From NCBI GenBank assembly GCA_030248215.1, contig JASANG010001853.1:96307-160306 (forward strand): a stretch of DNA of 64,000 nucleotides, given 5' to 3'. A program made the position numbers and the translations under genes. Below are positions 1 to 10,413 of the stretch, in pieces. The notes beneath the pieces are model-generated. The model saw only the letters and a list, made by a program, of their open reading frames with translations, was not told where the DNA came from and did not search any database. The stretch is from Enoplolaimus lenunculus (Eukaryota > Nematoda > Enoplea > Enoplida > Thoracostomopsidae). Numbering within the stretch: the first letter of the stretch is position 1; every line of letters begins with the position of its first letter.

Positions 1-956
1 TACGTAAACGGGAGTGTTCTGGACTAAACATTTTTACAAAAATAAATTAAAAATCACTTAATTTCACCATAGGGTAAAACGGCAGTCTGAACTTCCAATT
101 TAAACTTTTAACCTCATAACGATAAAACAAGGGAAATTTCTTGCAAAACGCATTGGGTGCCAAAAAATCTGCCAATATGTTAACCTAAAGTACTATATGT
201 ACATATTCTGTGAATCGCTCAGTCATTTTTTGCGCTTGTCGCTTGAAAAATTAAAAAAAACGTAACGAAAGGAGTACAAAACCGGGTCTTTTAGGCTGGT
301 TCCACTTCCTTACTGGAGTTCGCCAAAAATGGTCTATTAATTTTGCAAATTTTTTGGCACAGTTGAGCTTCTCAAAACATTCCATCGACTTTCAATGGCG
401 CCAAATTATTCGACCATATACTCATGAACAAACGATCTGATCTTTATGTTTTTCTATTAAAAACGAGGAGTGTGTTTGGTATAACTTTTTAGCCTAAAAC
501 ATTTTTCAAACTACTAATCTTTCATCGCTAACCTAAGATATCCGAAAACTTTGTACGCTAACTGGTACCTATTCGGATAATCATCTGTTGGGAAATACAG
601 TAGGGTTTAAAACTATAGTACATAAACATTGCATATGCAAGTTAAAAATACAGCGAACAATCATCTAAAAACAATCTCGCTGAGGCGAGGTCGCGAATAA
701 GCGATCAGCTTTATAATCGAGATATTAATCAAGAATAAGAGGGTGGAGTTAGTGGCAGGTACGCTGCACGACTTCTAGATATATGCTGCAAATAAACCTT
801 GTGTGCATTATATTTTACAAATGTATAACACACGTCAATAGTATTGTTTAAAAGTAAAAGATCAGTGCATAGGCTGCAGACAACCATAACGTATCACTTA
901 ATTTTTGTGCGTAAAGTTAAACTTTGGCACATCTGAAAGTAATATAATAACAACCA
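1..956. other. Upstream flank of the channel gene
   Basis: AT-rich DNA with no supportable coding sequence. It presumably includes the promoter and 5' UTR of the channel gene, but I see no convincing core promoter element and cannot place a transcription start. Confidence 0.4.
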
Positions 957-1736
957 ATGACGCCGCTGTTATTGTTTGTAATCTTGGTCACGGTTAGCTC
1001 GTTTTCTCCAATCAAATCTGATGTAAGCGGTCAGAATCATCGTTCAACATCCAATCGTATTCCAATATCACATCAGTCGCGGTTAGCCAATGAACGGTCG
1101 GTCGACACTGAATTTCAGACAGCGATGAAATTCGCTGGTACCCAGTGCCAAAACGATTCGCATCTAATTATTGGTGCCCTACTGAAACATCACGATAAAC
1201 GTCGCGCCCCTACAGACGCCATTGATGGCAGTGGTTCGTGTACAGTTTTAGTTGAAATTTGGGTTCAAGAAATTGAAAAAATACTTGAAATTTCGTCCGA
1301 ATTTGCGCTCGATATTTACGTTACTGAACAATGGATCGATCGTTCGTTGGCGTTTGTCGATTTCAATCCGTGTAAACAAAATTTATCACTCGACGCAGAT
1401 ACGTTGCTGCCACGAATTTGGACGCCTAATTCAGTATTTATTAATTCAAAAAACGCGTCAATTCACCGTTCTCCTTATCGAAATGTGTTTTTGATGATTT
1501 ATGCCAACGGAACTGTTTGGGTTAATTACCGTATTAAATTGGTTGGTCCGTGCGATAAAAATATGGCCACATTCCCCATTGATAAATTGGTTTGTACGTT
1601 GACGTATAATAGTTTTACGCATAACGTTGGAAAAGTTACTATGCGATGGATTGACAACGACCCTGTGAAACTTTTGAGCGTTGTCCATTTGCCTGATTAT
1701 GAACTAGTCAACCTTACACATATGCGCGTCGAAAGG
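957..1736 (+). CDS. Channel exon 1: signal peptide and ligand-binding domain
   Basis: It encodes 260 residues: signal peptide, a poorly conserved N-terminal stretch of about 80 residues, then the beta-sandwich with [25 protein letters not shown] and the Cys-loop ([15 protein letters not shown]). The donor is GTATGA directly after codon 260. The frame closes two codons beyond the donor, which supports the splice. No vicinal CC pair (nicotinic alpha signature) is present. Confidence 0.9.
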
Positions 1737-4700
1737 GTATGACACTTGCAGGGTCAGGCAAGTAGCCAGCTCACCATGCAAGGGGAGTAAAAGTTTTTTA
1801 GGAGGGGCGTTCGAGGGTTTTTAGTGAGTTGCAAGCAAGGTTTAAAATGTTCTAGGGGGTCAAAAAATTTTCAGGAGGGGCTGGCTCCCCCATGGCTCCC
1901 TAGTGGCTAGGGGCCCGTGCAGGGTGCAACCAGAATCCCGGTTCCGGTTCCGGCATTTTTTCACTTTCCGGTTTTTGGTTCCAGTAAATTTTTACCCGAA
2001 TTAAAAATTTCGGTATTAAAATTTGGTAGGTGGAAATTAAGATATTTTACTCAAAAAATGACGATAAAAATTTAATAGATTTTATTCGTATAAAATATAA
2101 ACATTGAGATTCGCCGAAAACTAAACCATCGAAGGTAGATTTCGCTTCTGTGGATTTTGAAAATCTACAGGACAGCAGATAAAGTGAATACCTATCTTCA
2201 ACTCAGGTTATTTCATAAATATTGCAAAATAGAAAATTAAAATGAATTTTTCGGTGACATGCATCTTTCATTTTCCGGTTCCGGTTGCGTTTCCGGTATT
2301 TTTTCAAATTCCGGTTCCGGATCTGGTTCCAGTAAATTGTAATTCCGGTTTCACCCTGAACACTTGTGTGCACTACGTACTTTGTGAAAACTATGTGTTT
2401 GGGTATCGTGTCAAAATATAAAACGCTATTCCGAGCTTTCGTCTTGTTACTCATGTTGTCAAACGATCTAAGTTGTGTGTCAAGTTCAACATTTCGCTAC
2501 TAAAATAGTTTAATTTGGTTGGATTCTCCGTAAAACTTAAAACGTGGTCGAAATTGATAGCACCAATAATACACTTTCATCAGTTGTTCAAGTCTTCTCC
2601 AGTCTTTTCGATAGACCACAGCTTGACTGTTGACTCTGTTCTGTTTTTTGCATCACGCCACCAGATTTGACCAAAATTTCAAAACATTGATCAAATAGTT
2701 TAGTAACCCTAGTGAAGTAGCTCAGTGGAGTTTTTTGGTTGGTCAAAATATACTTAACAGGACACTGCACGATGCATCTAAATCGGTGACAATTTCAAAT
2801 TTAAATACCGTAGTGACCCGAATAAGAGAGGGTAATAAGAAGGGGTCCCCATTTTGAGGTGTATATAAGTCAAAGTTTTGAAAGTTTATTCCTAAGTATA
2901 ACAGATGAAAGTTTAATCCAAAGGCAGGGTGCAACCGGAATTACGATTCAAAACGAGTTCCGATTCCGATTCCGATTGCACAATCAATCGGTATCGGAAT
3001 TTTGAAATTTTGATTTCTTAACCGAATAAAACAGAATAACAAGGGGGTACCCTCTGGAGAGGCCAAATAAATGTTAGCCCCCTCTCTTATTTGGGTCACT
3101 ACAGTATTTTCTAAAATAATTCATTTTAATTGGTGAAAAAGTTCAAACTACGGTGAAATATACAGCTAAAACCAGCGCAACAGCTCGATACAGCTTTTTG
3201 ACTATTTCAGACTTACTTAACCGGTCGTTGGGATGAACTGAGCGTTCAATTTACTTTCGAGCGATTATACGGATTTTACATCCTGCAAGCGTACATTCCT
3301 GCGTACCTTACGGTATTTCTGTCGTGGGTTTCGTTCTATTTGGGCTCAAAATCTATTCCGTCACGGACTACTGTTGGCGTTAACTCATTGCTTGCACTTA
3401 CGTTTCAGGTTCGTGATATACTGAAATTATGCAATCTTCGCACAGATCATCATAGAAAGTTCAATATGCTTGGGCGGTAAATTAAGAAGGTGCATGCAGG
3501 AATTTCACCTATCTTACAACCGCAAGTTTCACTTTTCTGAACAGGCAAAATTCTTCTGCGGGGTGGCTGGTCTCGAGATCGACAACAGGTTATAACTATC
3601 GTGTTTTGGAACTACACGTAGTTTCCGCCGAGCTTTCAACAAAATAAGACACTGGTGAAATGGAAAGGTTTTTTTGTGGAATTGCTATTTTCACATTGAG
3701 CGAATGCGCAGTTTTCCGTATTTCGATAACGGACCAGCTGACAAATTTGAATTTTGCTTTTATGATCAGTTTTAAAAAGTTGAATCATTCTACAGAGTTG
3801 TTGTTAGTATCTTGACAGGGACCAACACTGAGAACCGTCCCATTGTCTCGGGACAACGATAACCACGAGTTCTGCAACAGGATAACCATCGATCAAACTA
3901 GCCTAGAACGATTAAACAAGCTATTAATCATTGAAGCTATATAGCAAAGTAATCCTAAGTTTCACCAAAATAGTGTAGAACATGAGCGTACGTAGACAGT
4001 GGGTAGATAGAGTGATATTTCACCTCGAAATACTATGAAAAGTCTAAAAAGTACTTTTGTATGCTTTAAGTTAACCTGCATACGTTAAATTTTGTCCTCT
4101 CTCGACACCCTTGCTCGTAAACAAACGTTTAGACGTAGCCATTCCCTTTGAAGTCCTGGCTACGGCATTGTATTGAATGAACGTAGCCGGTATTCATTTG
4201 ATTCGTTTAGGTTGGATCGACAATACAAAATCTGCCACGTACTTCTGACGTTAAAAGCATTGACGTATGGGTGATGTCGTGTATGGCGTTTATTTTTTGC
4301 TCCTTACTCGAACTGGCACTGGTTGGATATCTGACTCGAAATGAACGGGTAAATTGTTTCATAGCTGTATCATGATCCTACAGCTCCCAAGGTTGATTCG
4401 CTGTGTCCTCTGTGGTGCCTTTGCCTTCCCTGACCCACCGGGAGCATCACTTTAATTTACTCAACGAATGTTCAGACATACTAACAGCAACACTCAGTGT
4501 TTCAAGTAGTAAGCATTGAGGTGTTTTATTTTAAAAACAGGGACGGGCTCTGTGATCAGTATTAAGGGCTTAGAAGGAACAGATGCAGCCCCAGTGGGTC
4601 ATACACTACAGGGGTTCAAGGGGTGGGAGCAAGTTTTCGAGGAACAACTTGGACCGTACGAACCGGTATAGCGGAATTATAATGTTAAATTGTTGGGATG

Positions 4701-5814
4701 AGCAGAGTATAGATTGACAAAGAAATTAGAATTTTTTTACTGTTAACAGGGCTGCAAATGTTTGCTTGAACAAATAAAAATGAAAGAAGCCGAGTTTTCG
4801 AAATTAGTTTATTTGTTCAACTCTGCCAGTGATTCTATATACATCTGAACATGAACCCTATACTCAAACATGTGCATATATTACCACCATTACTTTAAAA
4901 CTTGTAAACTTTCAACCAAAACTGTAAAAGCTGAATTTTAAAACACTACAAAAACACGCACGGTATACATGTATGTGAATTTTCAGTATTCAAATTAGTA
5001 TAGCTGGCATGTGTGAAAACGTTTCGCCCAGCTGGCAGGATGTAGACGAACAGTAACAATTTACAGACACTACAGACAGATAAGTATTGAAATATTAAAA
5101 TTTTAAAAATGATTTTAATCTGCGAATACAATTGTGGAATTCAAATATAAATTCACGGGGCTTTTTAAAATTTTATCGAAAAAGTTAACGGATTTGTAAA
5201 TTTAGAATAGAACAATCGCAGCATATCTGTGTATAAAAATTGTCATGATTTACACCAATGAGCATAAAAATAACAAATTTTCCAGCATTTCAATATTTTA
5301 TCAAAGGAAAACTGACTTTCTTCAAAAACGAAAACCGAAATGCATACTCGGTAACACTCTACCGTCTCTTATATACTATGGTTGTTTGAAATTATATGCC
5401 GTGTTTAGTTTATACCTCTACGCATATTCGCGCACGTTTTGCAGCTTAACCGGACAATGTTACTTTCACGGTCGTAACTGTAGATTAAGCGTATTGCCAA
5501 GCCTATGTCTAAACCTAAGCGTTGAAAAAAGTGCAAGCCTAAGCCGAAGCTAAAATTACAGCCCAAGATCAATGCCTACATTTTTCAGTCTCGCAAAAAG
5601 ATGAGTGGCCATTAAAGTAACTGTATATAACCAATGATACAACAATTTTTTATTGCAGGAAACCGGCTTGATGTGCGAATGCTCATGGCTGTGCATGAAA
5701 TGTCCGCTGTGGACTGCAAAGAAATTAGACGAATTTGCAATCATTGTGTTTCCGATATGTTTCGTCGTTTTTAACATTTATTATTGGTGGGGTACACTGT
5801 CTGCCAAAGATTAA
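957..5814 (+). CDS. Cys-loop ligand-gated ion channel subunit (LGC-type, probably anion-selective), whole gene
   Basis: Predicted exons are 957-1736, 3211-3408, 4211-4348, 4567-4665 (tentative) and 5659-5814, all in phase 0, giving about 456 residues, normal for one pentameric receptor subunit. The start ATG opens a hydrophobic signal peptide ([16 protein letters not shown]). The extracellular domain has the diagnostic Cys-loop, two cysteines 13 residues apart at about residues 199 and 213, and several N-glycosylation sequons. TM1, TM2, TM3 and TM4 follow in later exons. TM2 carries [17 protein letters not shown], close to the PARTTLGV...LALTFQ signature of nematode chloride-permeable LGC/MOD-1-like channels. 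Family knowledge predicts a plasma-membrane pentamer gated by a small transmitter; the ligand cannot be read from sequence. Charge selectivity is inferred because the usual PAR is PSR here. Confidence 0.9.
1920..2358. mobile_element. hAT-like MITE, family A (CCGGAA type), in channel intron 1
   Basis: It starts CAGGGTGCAACCAGAATCCC and ends TTCACCCTG. Subterminal regions hold iterated TTCCGG hexamers. The centre resembles the other family-A copies (24021, 25744, 40994). No clean 8-bp duplication is visible here, so this copy is older or its flank has changed. Confidence 0.75.
2808..3104. mobile_element. Tc1/mariner-like MITE with TA target site, in channel intron 1
   Basis: Both ends read TA then C(C/T)GTAGTGACCC(G/A)AATAAGAG in inverted orientation, with GAGAGGG continuing the repeat. 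A flanking TA at each side fits a Tc1/mariner/pogo target site. No transposase is present. A piece of a family-A-like element sits inside from about 2925. A related right end lies near 6390-6453. Confidence 0.7.
2925..3010. mobile_element. Truncated hAT family A/B-like fragment nested in the TA MITE
   Basis: Begins CAGGGTGCAACCGGAATTAC and continues with iterated TTCCGA hexamers. No matching right terminus is seen. Confidence 0.5.
3211..3408 (+). CDS. Channel exon 2: pre-TM1, TM1 and TM2
   Basis: The acceptor is ACTATTTCAG and the donor CAG|GTTCGT; 66 codons in phase 0. It reads [19 protein letters not shown], then TM1 ([20 protein letters not shown]), then TM2 starting at IPSRTTVGV. The TM2 filter region has S where most anion channels have A in PAR. 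Confidence 0.9.
4211..4348 (+). CDS. Channel exon 3: TM2-TM3 loop and TM3
   Basis: Acceptor TTCGTTTAG, donor CGG|GTAAAT; 46 codons, phase 0. [17 protein letters not shown] is the gating loop (family: NLPRVSYVKAIDVW), followed by TM3 ([19 protein letters not shown]) and the start of the cytoplasmic loop. Confidence 0.9.
4567..4665 (+). CDS. Channel exon 4 (tentative): TM3-TM4 cytoplasmic loop
   Basis: This is a 33-codon open stretch beginning GLEGTDAAP after TTAAG and ending before GTATAG, in phase 0 with both neighbours. This loop is not conserved in the family, so only phase and splice sites support it. A stronger-looking acceptor at 4540 would put a stop in frame, so I prefer 4567. The exon might be skipped or misplaced. 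Confidence 0.4.
5659..5814 (+). CDS. Channel exon 5: TM4 and stop
   Basis: Acceptor TTATTGCAG, 51 codons, then TAA at 5812-5814. It encodes a cysteine-rich juxtamembrane segment ([13 protein letters not shown]) and TM4 ([20 protein letters not shown]), matching the usual family ending. The four cysteines just before TM4 are unusual for this position. Confidence 0.85.
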   Translation, partial: ETGLMCECSWLCMKCPLWTAKKLDEFAIIVFPICFVVFNIYYWWGTLSAKD

Positions 5815-7877
5815 CGGTGCAATTATACTGAGCGTGTAAAAGCGGCCTTCAACTTGGCGCTAGTAGAACTCGGCGTGATATAAATTTCTGTAAAATTTGA
5901 AAATTAACAAAGAACGAAGTTTTGAATTGTTGGTGTTCTAAAAGATAATAACATTTATTCGCATGTTAAAGCATGAAGGCATGCTTATGCGGGTTCACGT
6001 TACCAATTGTGCGCTTGGTACCACTTTTGTCACCTACCCAAAGCAAGAGGTAGAAACAACCTGCACAAAATAGGTTGTTAGCTAGCTACTACCCATATAT
6101 TGGTACTTTACGTTTGTAGCTATGGGTATAAATAGTCTTTGGATTGTTACCCATAAGAGTACCTCGCGATTGTTTCAACAATATTTATAGCTAGTGTAAG
6201 CTTTTAGATTTTTTTCTAAAAATATATTGTAAAAACAGATTAAAGCAGACTTGTAAAATAATACTCAGTGTGCTGAGCCGTTTCAAAGTTCAATCGTGAA
6301 GGTTCATTATGTTGGAATCTATATAGGCTATACGGTTTAGGGACTCTATTCCCTTTACGTACTCTATTAAGGATACGGACTTCTATTGATTTGGACTCAA
6401 AATGGTGACCCCCTCTTATTACCCCGATTTTAAGTATTGGATTACTACAGTAGCAGCGCACAAATTTGTTATTTAACCATATCTCGTTAACCAATCAATG
6501 GCGGCCCCAAACAGGTACAACGGGTTTCCAATAAAATGTTTTACAACTCTATAATTTCGAGGTCAGCGAAAAAAACTTTTATTTTGCCAAAATGGAGCCC
6601 AGTGGCGCAACCACGAATTTCAAGAGAAGGGGGCGGATTTTTTAATTTGTATACTCCAGAGTATATATTCACATATCACCATAACGAGTTTTCTGCTGAA
6701 ATTTCGCAACTGCTGCGTCACCCACAGTTTGACTGTCTGAAAGTAATGCTCGAATGCTGACTGCGCCCTTTGATACAAATGGTATTCGATTCTGATTGTT
6801 AAAATAGGCACCAGATAAAAACCACAAAAGTGCTAGTAATAAGCGCGCCTATATACAACACACAACACAACTGCACTATACGAACTTAGAGGCGCCCCTT
6901 TGGGGGGCGTGCTTCAGCAGAGAATGCTTATTCATGCGGTCAACGTAAGTATTTAATAGTCAGAAGCAATCTTTAAACCAAAGGTGTTGGTTATCCGAAA
7001 CAAAAACACAATTACGAATATCCGGATAAATATTCAGTAAAAATTGTCGGTTATCGGGATATGAAAAATATCATATGCCCATCTCTACCTAAACATAGTT
7101 TAAAGATGTTATTTAATGTCATTTTATATGAAATGCCGTTATTTGAAAATGGCGATAATCAATGACAAACACAACACTGCGTGTGTTGGTTATACAACAG
7201 TATTTGATCTGAATACACAGTACAAAAACCGTCACTACACACAACGCGTGAGAAAATAAATTTTGGTACATATACCACGAAAGCTGTGTCGGTTCAGTTA
7301 ACAGGAAAAGAGCAACAACTAGTATGTGGTAGTGAAACGCACAGGACATCTGCTACGCCATTGGGTTATATGATCCCAAACCGGAACTCTAACGAAGAAA
7401 GAAAATAAAATTGGTGTTATTAAGAAGTTTAATTTATTGGATGAAAAAAGTTTACGCAGCAAGGTGGTAAAAGGATTTCATTTATAAATAGGATGTTGGT
7501 TGCAGGTACACAGTACAATAAATCTATATATTAAAGCTGGAACGCCCCACATACGCATTTTGGGCAACTTTCCAGCATTACTTAGCACAATAATTTAAGA
7601 AATACACGGGATTGTTCTATGAAAAGAAAACTTACAAATTTGTGTTTTCGCTAACTTGGCGTTGCGCAAAGCTGGTAGACTAGTATATATGAAGGCGGGC
7701 TCTTGTATACATTCTCCCACAATTTTGTGAAATTTAGATTTTGGTATTAGAAAAGGTTTATGATTTAAGTTTTGTTTCAATGTCTGATAGGTCAACGCAC
7801 AGACATCGTGCTACAGGATTTCAAATGTCGCTACGGCCACATTACACAGTGCATATAAAATGTCATACTATAATGAG
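5815..7877. other. Intergenic, MITE debris
   Basis: No gene is supportable. Recognisable scraps: a TGCGGGTTCACGTTA terminus near 5989 (family E, see 16250), the right end of the TA MITE near 6390-6453, a CAGTGGCGCAACCACG terminus at about 6599 resembling hAT ends, and a small GC-rich hairpin at 6889-6910. Confidence 0.45.
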
Positions 7878-8062
7878 CAGGGTGTAAACAAATAGAAAAA
7901 ATAACGGAAACGGAAAAATTTCCAGATATAAACGTGATTTAGCACTAATATTGGACATAAAATGACAGAATTTCCGTCATTTTTATAACGGAAACGAAAA
8001 CGAAAACGGATACTGATTTTTAAAGGAAACAGATACGAAAACGAACATCCAGTTACACCATG
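7878..8062. mobile_element. hAT-like MITE, family D fragment (AACGGAAACG type)
   Basis: Starts CAGGGTGTAAAC and ends GTTACACCATG, with iterated CGGAAA/CGAAAA hexamers inside. Flanks ATAATGAG and ATAGCGAG match at six of eight positions, a decayed 8-bp duplication. Confidence 0.6.
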
Positions 8063-8302
8063 ATAGCGAGATAAGAAACTGTTGTTGCACTTTTGTTTTA
8101 GCAGAAGCTATGCACAGAAATTAAAATCATTTCGCAGAAACAACGCTGTAGCAAGAGTCTATCTTTTGTTAATAGTCCCCACCGAAGGATTCTGTTTTGT
8201 CCCTATTACCTTGGAACACTGTCAGGACAGAACCTGCTATTGTGTGTTGTCGACAGCCCTGGTTATAGCATCGTTTTTGACACTAGTCCTAAGGGAGTAG
8301 GT

Positions 8303-8552
8303 ACACCGCAAAAAATGGTGATTTAAACTGACTCTCTCCTAAATATGTTTTCCGGACTACACAAACTGAGTCAAATTCGACTCCGCCAGAGTCCAATTCG
8401 ACTCATTTGGTTCGCTCAGTGGGTCGAATTTTACTCTGCCGGAGTTGACTTTGACTCGTGTTTAAGTATTTCCCGGAATTTGACTCATGTTTATGTATTC
8501 CTGGAAACTCTTTTACGGAGAGAGTCAATTTGACTCGCCATTTTTGCTGTGT
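8303..8552. mobile_element. Short TIR element packed with GAGTC/GACTC motifs
   Basis: Inverted ends ACAC(C/A)GCAAAAA(A)TGG(T/C)GA bound a 250-bp segment containing about a dozen GAGTC or GACTC pentamers in both orientations, often as GAGTCAAATTCGACTC-type dyads. No transposase and no clear target duplication. Superfamily unassigned. Confidence 0.6.
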
Positions 8553-8732
8553 GGACAATGTTTTACAACTATATGTGCGCATTATATATTAGGTGAATGA
8601 CCCATTGGGCTTGTTAGGAAAGTGTTCAATACCTGCTGCTGCCAAATCGTACTTATTTGACAATAATTCGTTAACCAATGTTGGAATTGCAAAAAATTTA
8701 ACACCACTGGACTCAGCTCCGCAAGCTTCATC

Positions 8733-9054
8733 TATTCGAAACATTCAAAAAATACAACGCTAACCTGCTAATATTGGCGCTAATCAGTCCACAAACTTGA
8801 TCGATTTCTATAAATTAACAAATTCCGTAAACTATTTATTTCGCAAATACAACATAAACAAACAACCAGAAAACCTTTTTCTCTAATTGCACTCCAAATT
8901 ACTTGTTCTTCAAGTTACACAAGGCACCTTTCTTAACTACACACCCAAAATTTTAGAATATCAAAATTACGCAGGCGTGTACAAAATATGCAAATTTCTC
9001 GCAATATCCAATTTTTAAATTAAGAAAATCAACTAAAAGTTGCAATTTCGGACA
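8733..9054 (-). repeat. 3' LTR of the BEL/Pao element
   Basis: 322 bp partner of the LTR at 15792-16113. A short purine run (GGGAG) sits just upstream in element orientation. Confidence 0.9.
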
Positions 9055-9084
9055 CTCCCGAACGCCAGCGGTGAATCCTTCCTT

Positions 9085-9747
9085 TCAGTTGTGACGTCGT
9101 TTTCTCTGAGATGTAGCATAACTTGTCAAACTGTATGACACCAACTCATGTCTTGGCAACTTACAACACCACAATTTCCACAGCTCCCTAATACCCGCGT
9201 GATTTAAATGAAATCCATCGCTTTCAAACAAATGAGTTCGAATGTTGCCATCAATAACGTATGGATTAGATTCTTCGTCCCAATTAACAATATTGATACT
9301 GTTTCCTATTACCTTAGAACAAAGCCACTGCGAGTACGTCCTTGAATTGGGGGCTCGAGGATGCGGTAACGGTGCACAAATTAGAACCCTGTCGTTGTCA
9401 GTAGGCATATTGGATTTGTTCATTGCATTCATAAACTTGTCAAAATACCGTTTCTGTTGAACATAACTTTTTTGACAATCATTAATACCGCAGTTGACGA
9501 CGACAACTATAATCGGACAATTGTAATCTACGAGCACCAAGATTATCAACGATCCTTGCCATGTCTTCGAAGGTTTCCCCCGAAACTTTGAATGCTTCAC
9601 CCCCTGCACATAATTAATGTATCGACACTGGCTATGCGACAATAGCAAAAGCGTGTATTCAGGATAATCATTTCGTGGTAGGATCTGTGAAGATAAAGAC
9701 ACTATTGGTGACCCATCAATGTCGTTATCCACGTATTGTTGCGCCAA
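9085..9747 (-). CDS. SGNH/GDSL hydrolase-like accessory frame of the BEL/Pao element
   Basis: About 220 residues. VVVVNCGINDC matches SGNH block III (GxND after a hydrophobic strand). SDGFHLNHAGIRELWKLW matches block V (DxxH followed by a helix). SGNH enzymes are esterases or acylhydrolases. The frame sits between integrase and the 3' LTR, within the target duplication, so it belongs to the element. The assignment is motif-based and the activity is inference. Confidence 0.6.
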   Translation of the reverse strand: MAQQYVDNDIDGSPIVSLSSQILPRNDYPEYTLLLLSHSQCRYINYVQGVKHSKFRGKPSKTWQGSLIILVLVDYNCPIIVVVVNCGINDCQKSYVQQKRYFDKFMNAMNKSNMPTDNDRVLICAPLPHPRAPNSRTYSQWLCSKVIGNSINIVNWDEESNPYVIDGNIRTHLFESDGFHLNHAGIRELWKLWCCKLPRHELVSYSLTSYATSQRKRRHN

Positions 9748-9822
9748 ATTAGACAGAATTCGTCCGTACCGATTGAACCCAGGGTAAACATCCCGTTGTT
9801 CGGCAGCAGATCGGCGTAAGCC

Positions 9823-10227
9823 TCATGACCAGATATACTCTTGCTGCGAAGAACACACAACAAACTTGTGGTTCTGCATAAGATGTGGAGCTGGTAAGTT
9901 GCTGCGAAATGCTTTGTTAAAAGGTGTTCTGTGTTGTTCGAGTTGGTGGCTTAAAACGTTATGATAAACGTAATCCGACGCCAATATCCAATGAGCCGAC
10001 ATTTCAAACCGCTTTTGTTTTAGCCAAGTAGCAATATTAGCTGGCTTGTTGATGACAGCTGTTGTAGCACGGAGCTCGCTGAGAAGATCCTCCCGTTCAT
10101 GTTGTCGTAATATAACTGTCCAAAACCCAAATTCTATTGATTTAATTAACTCGCCGTTTTGTACCAAAGTCCAATTGGAGTAAAATCGGGACAAGCAGTG
10201 TTCGCCAGATATATAAGTACTCGTCAT
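9823..10227 (-). CDS. Unidentified frame after integrase in the BEL/Pao element
   Basis: 134 residues between the integrase and the SGNH-like frame. I do not recognise a domain. Its position is where an env or accessory gene would lie. Confidence 0.45.
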   Translation of the reverse strand: MTSTYISGEHCLSRFYSNWTLVQNGELIKSIEFGFWTVILRQHEREDLLSELRATTAVINKPANIATWLKQKRFEMSAHWILASDYVYHNVLSHQLEQHRTPFNKAFRSNLPAPHLMQNHKFVVCSSQQEYIWS

Positions 10228-10413
10228 TTTTGTCGACCTGAAGAAAATTATCTAGAGTTGCAACTGTTACCTTTGTGACAAAAATTAACAAACAAATCGT
10301 TCCTGATTGATTAATAACCACGAAAATTTAAACAAAAATTAATTGTTTGAAACAAGTATTTAGGTTACACTAAGCAACAAAAAGTTATACTAAGCGACAA
10401 CACGTTTAACATA

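Noticed and set aside
6599-6910. Possible full hAT element starting CAGTGGCGCAACC
   Set aside because: Only one terminus is recognisable and no matching inverted end is found nearby.
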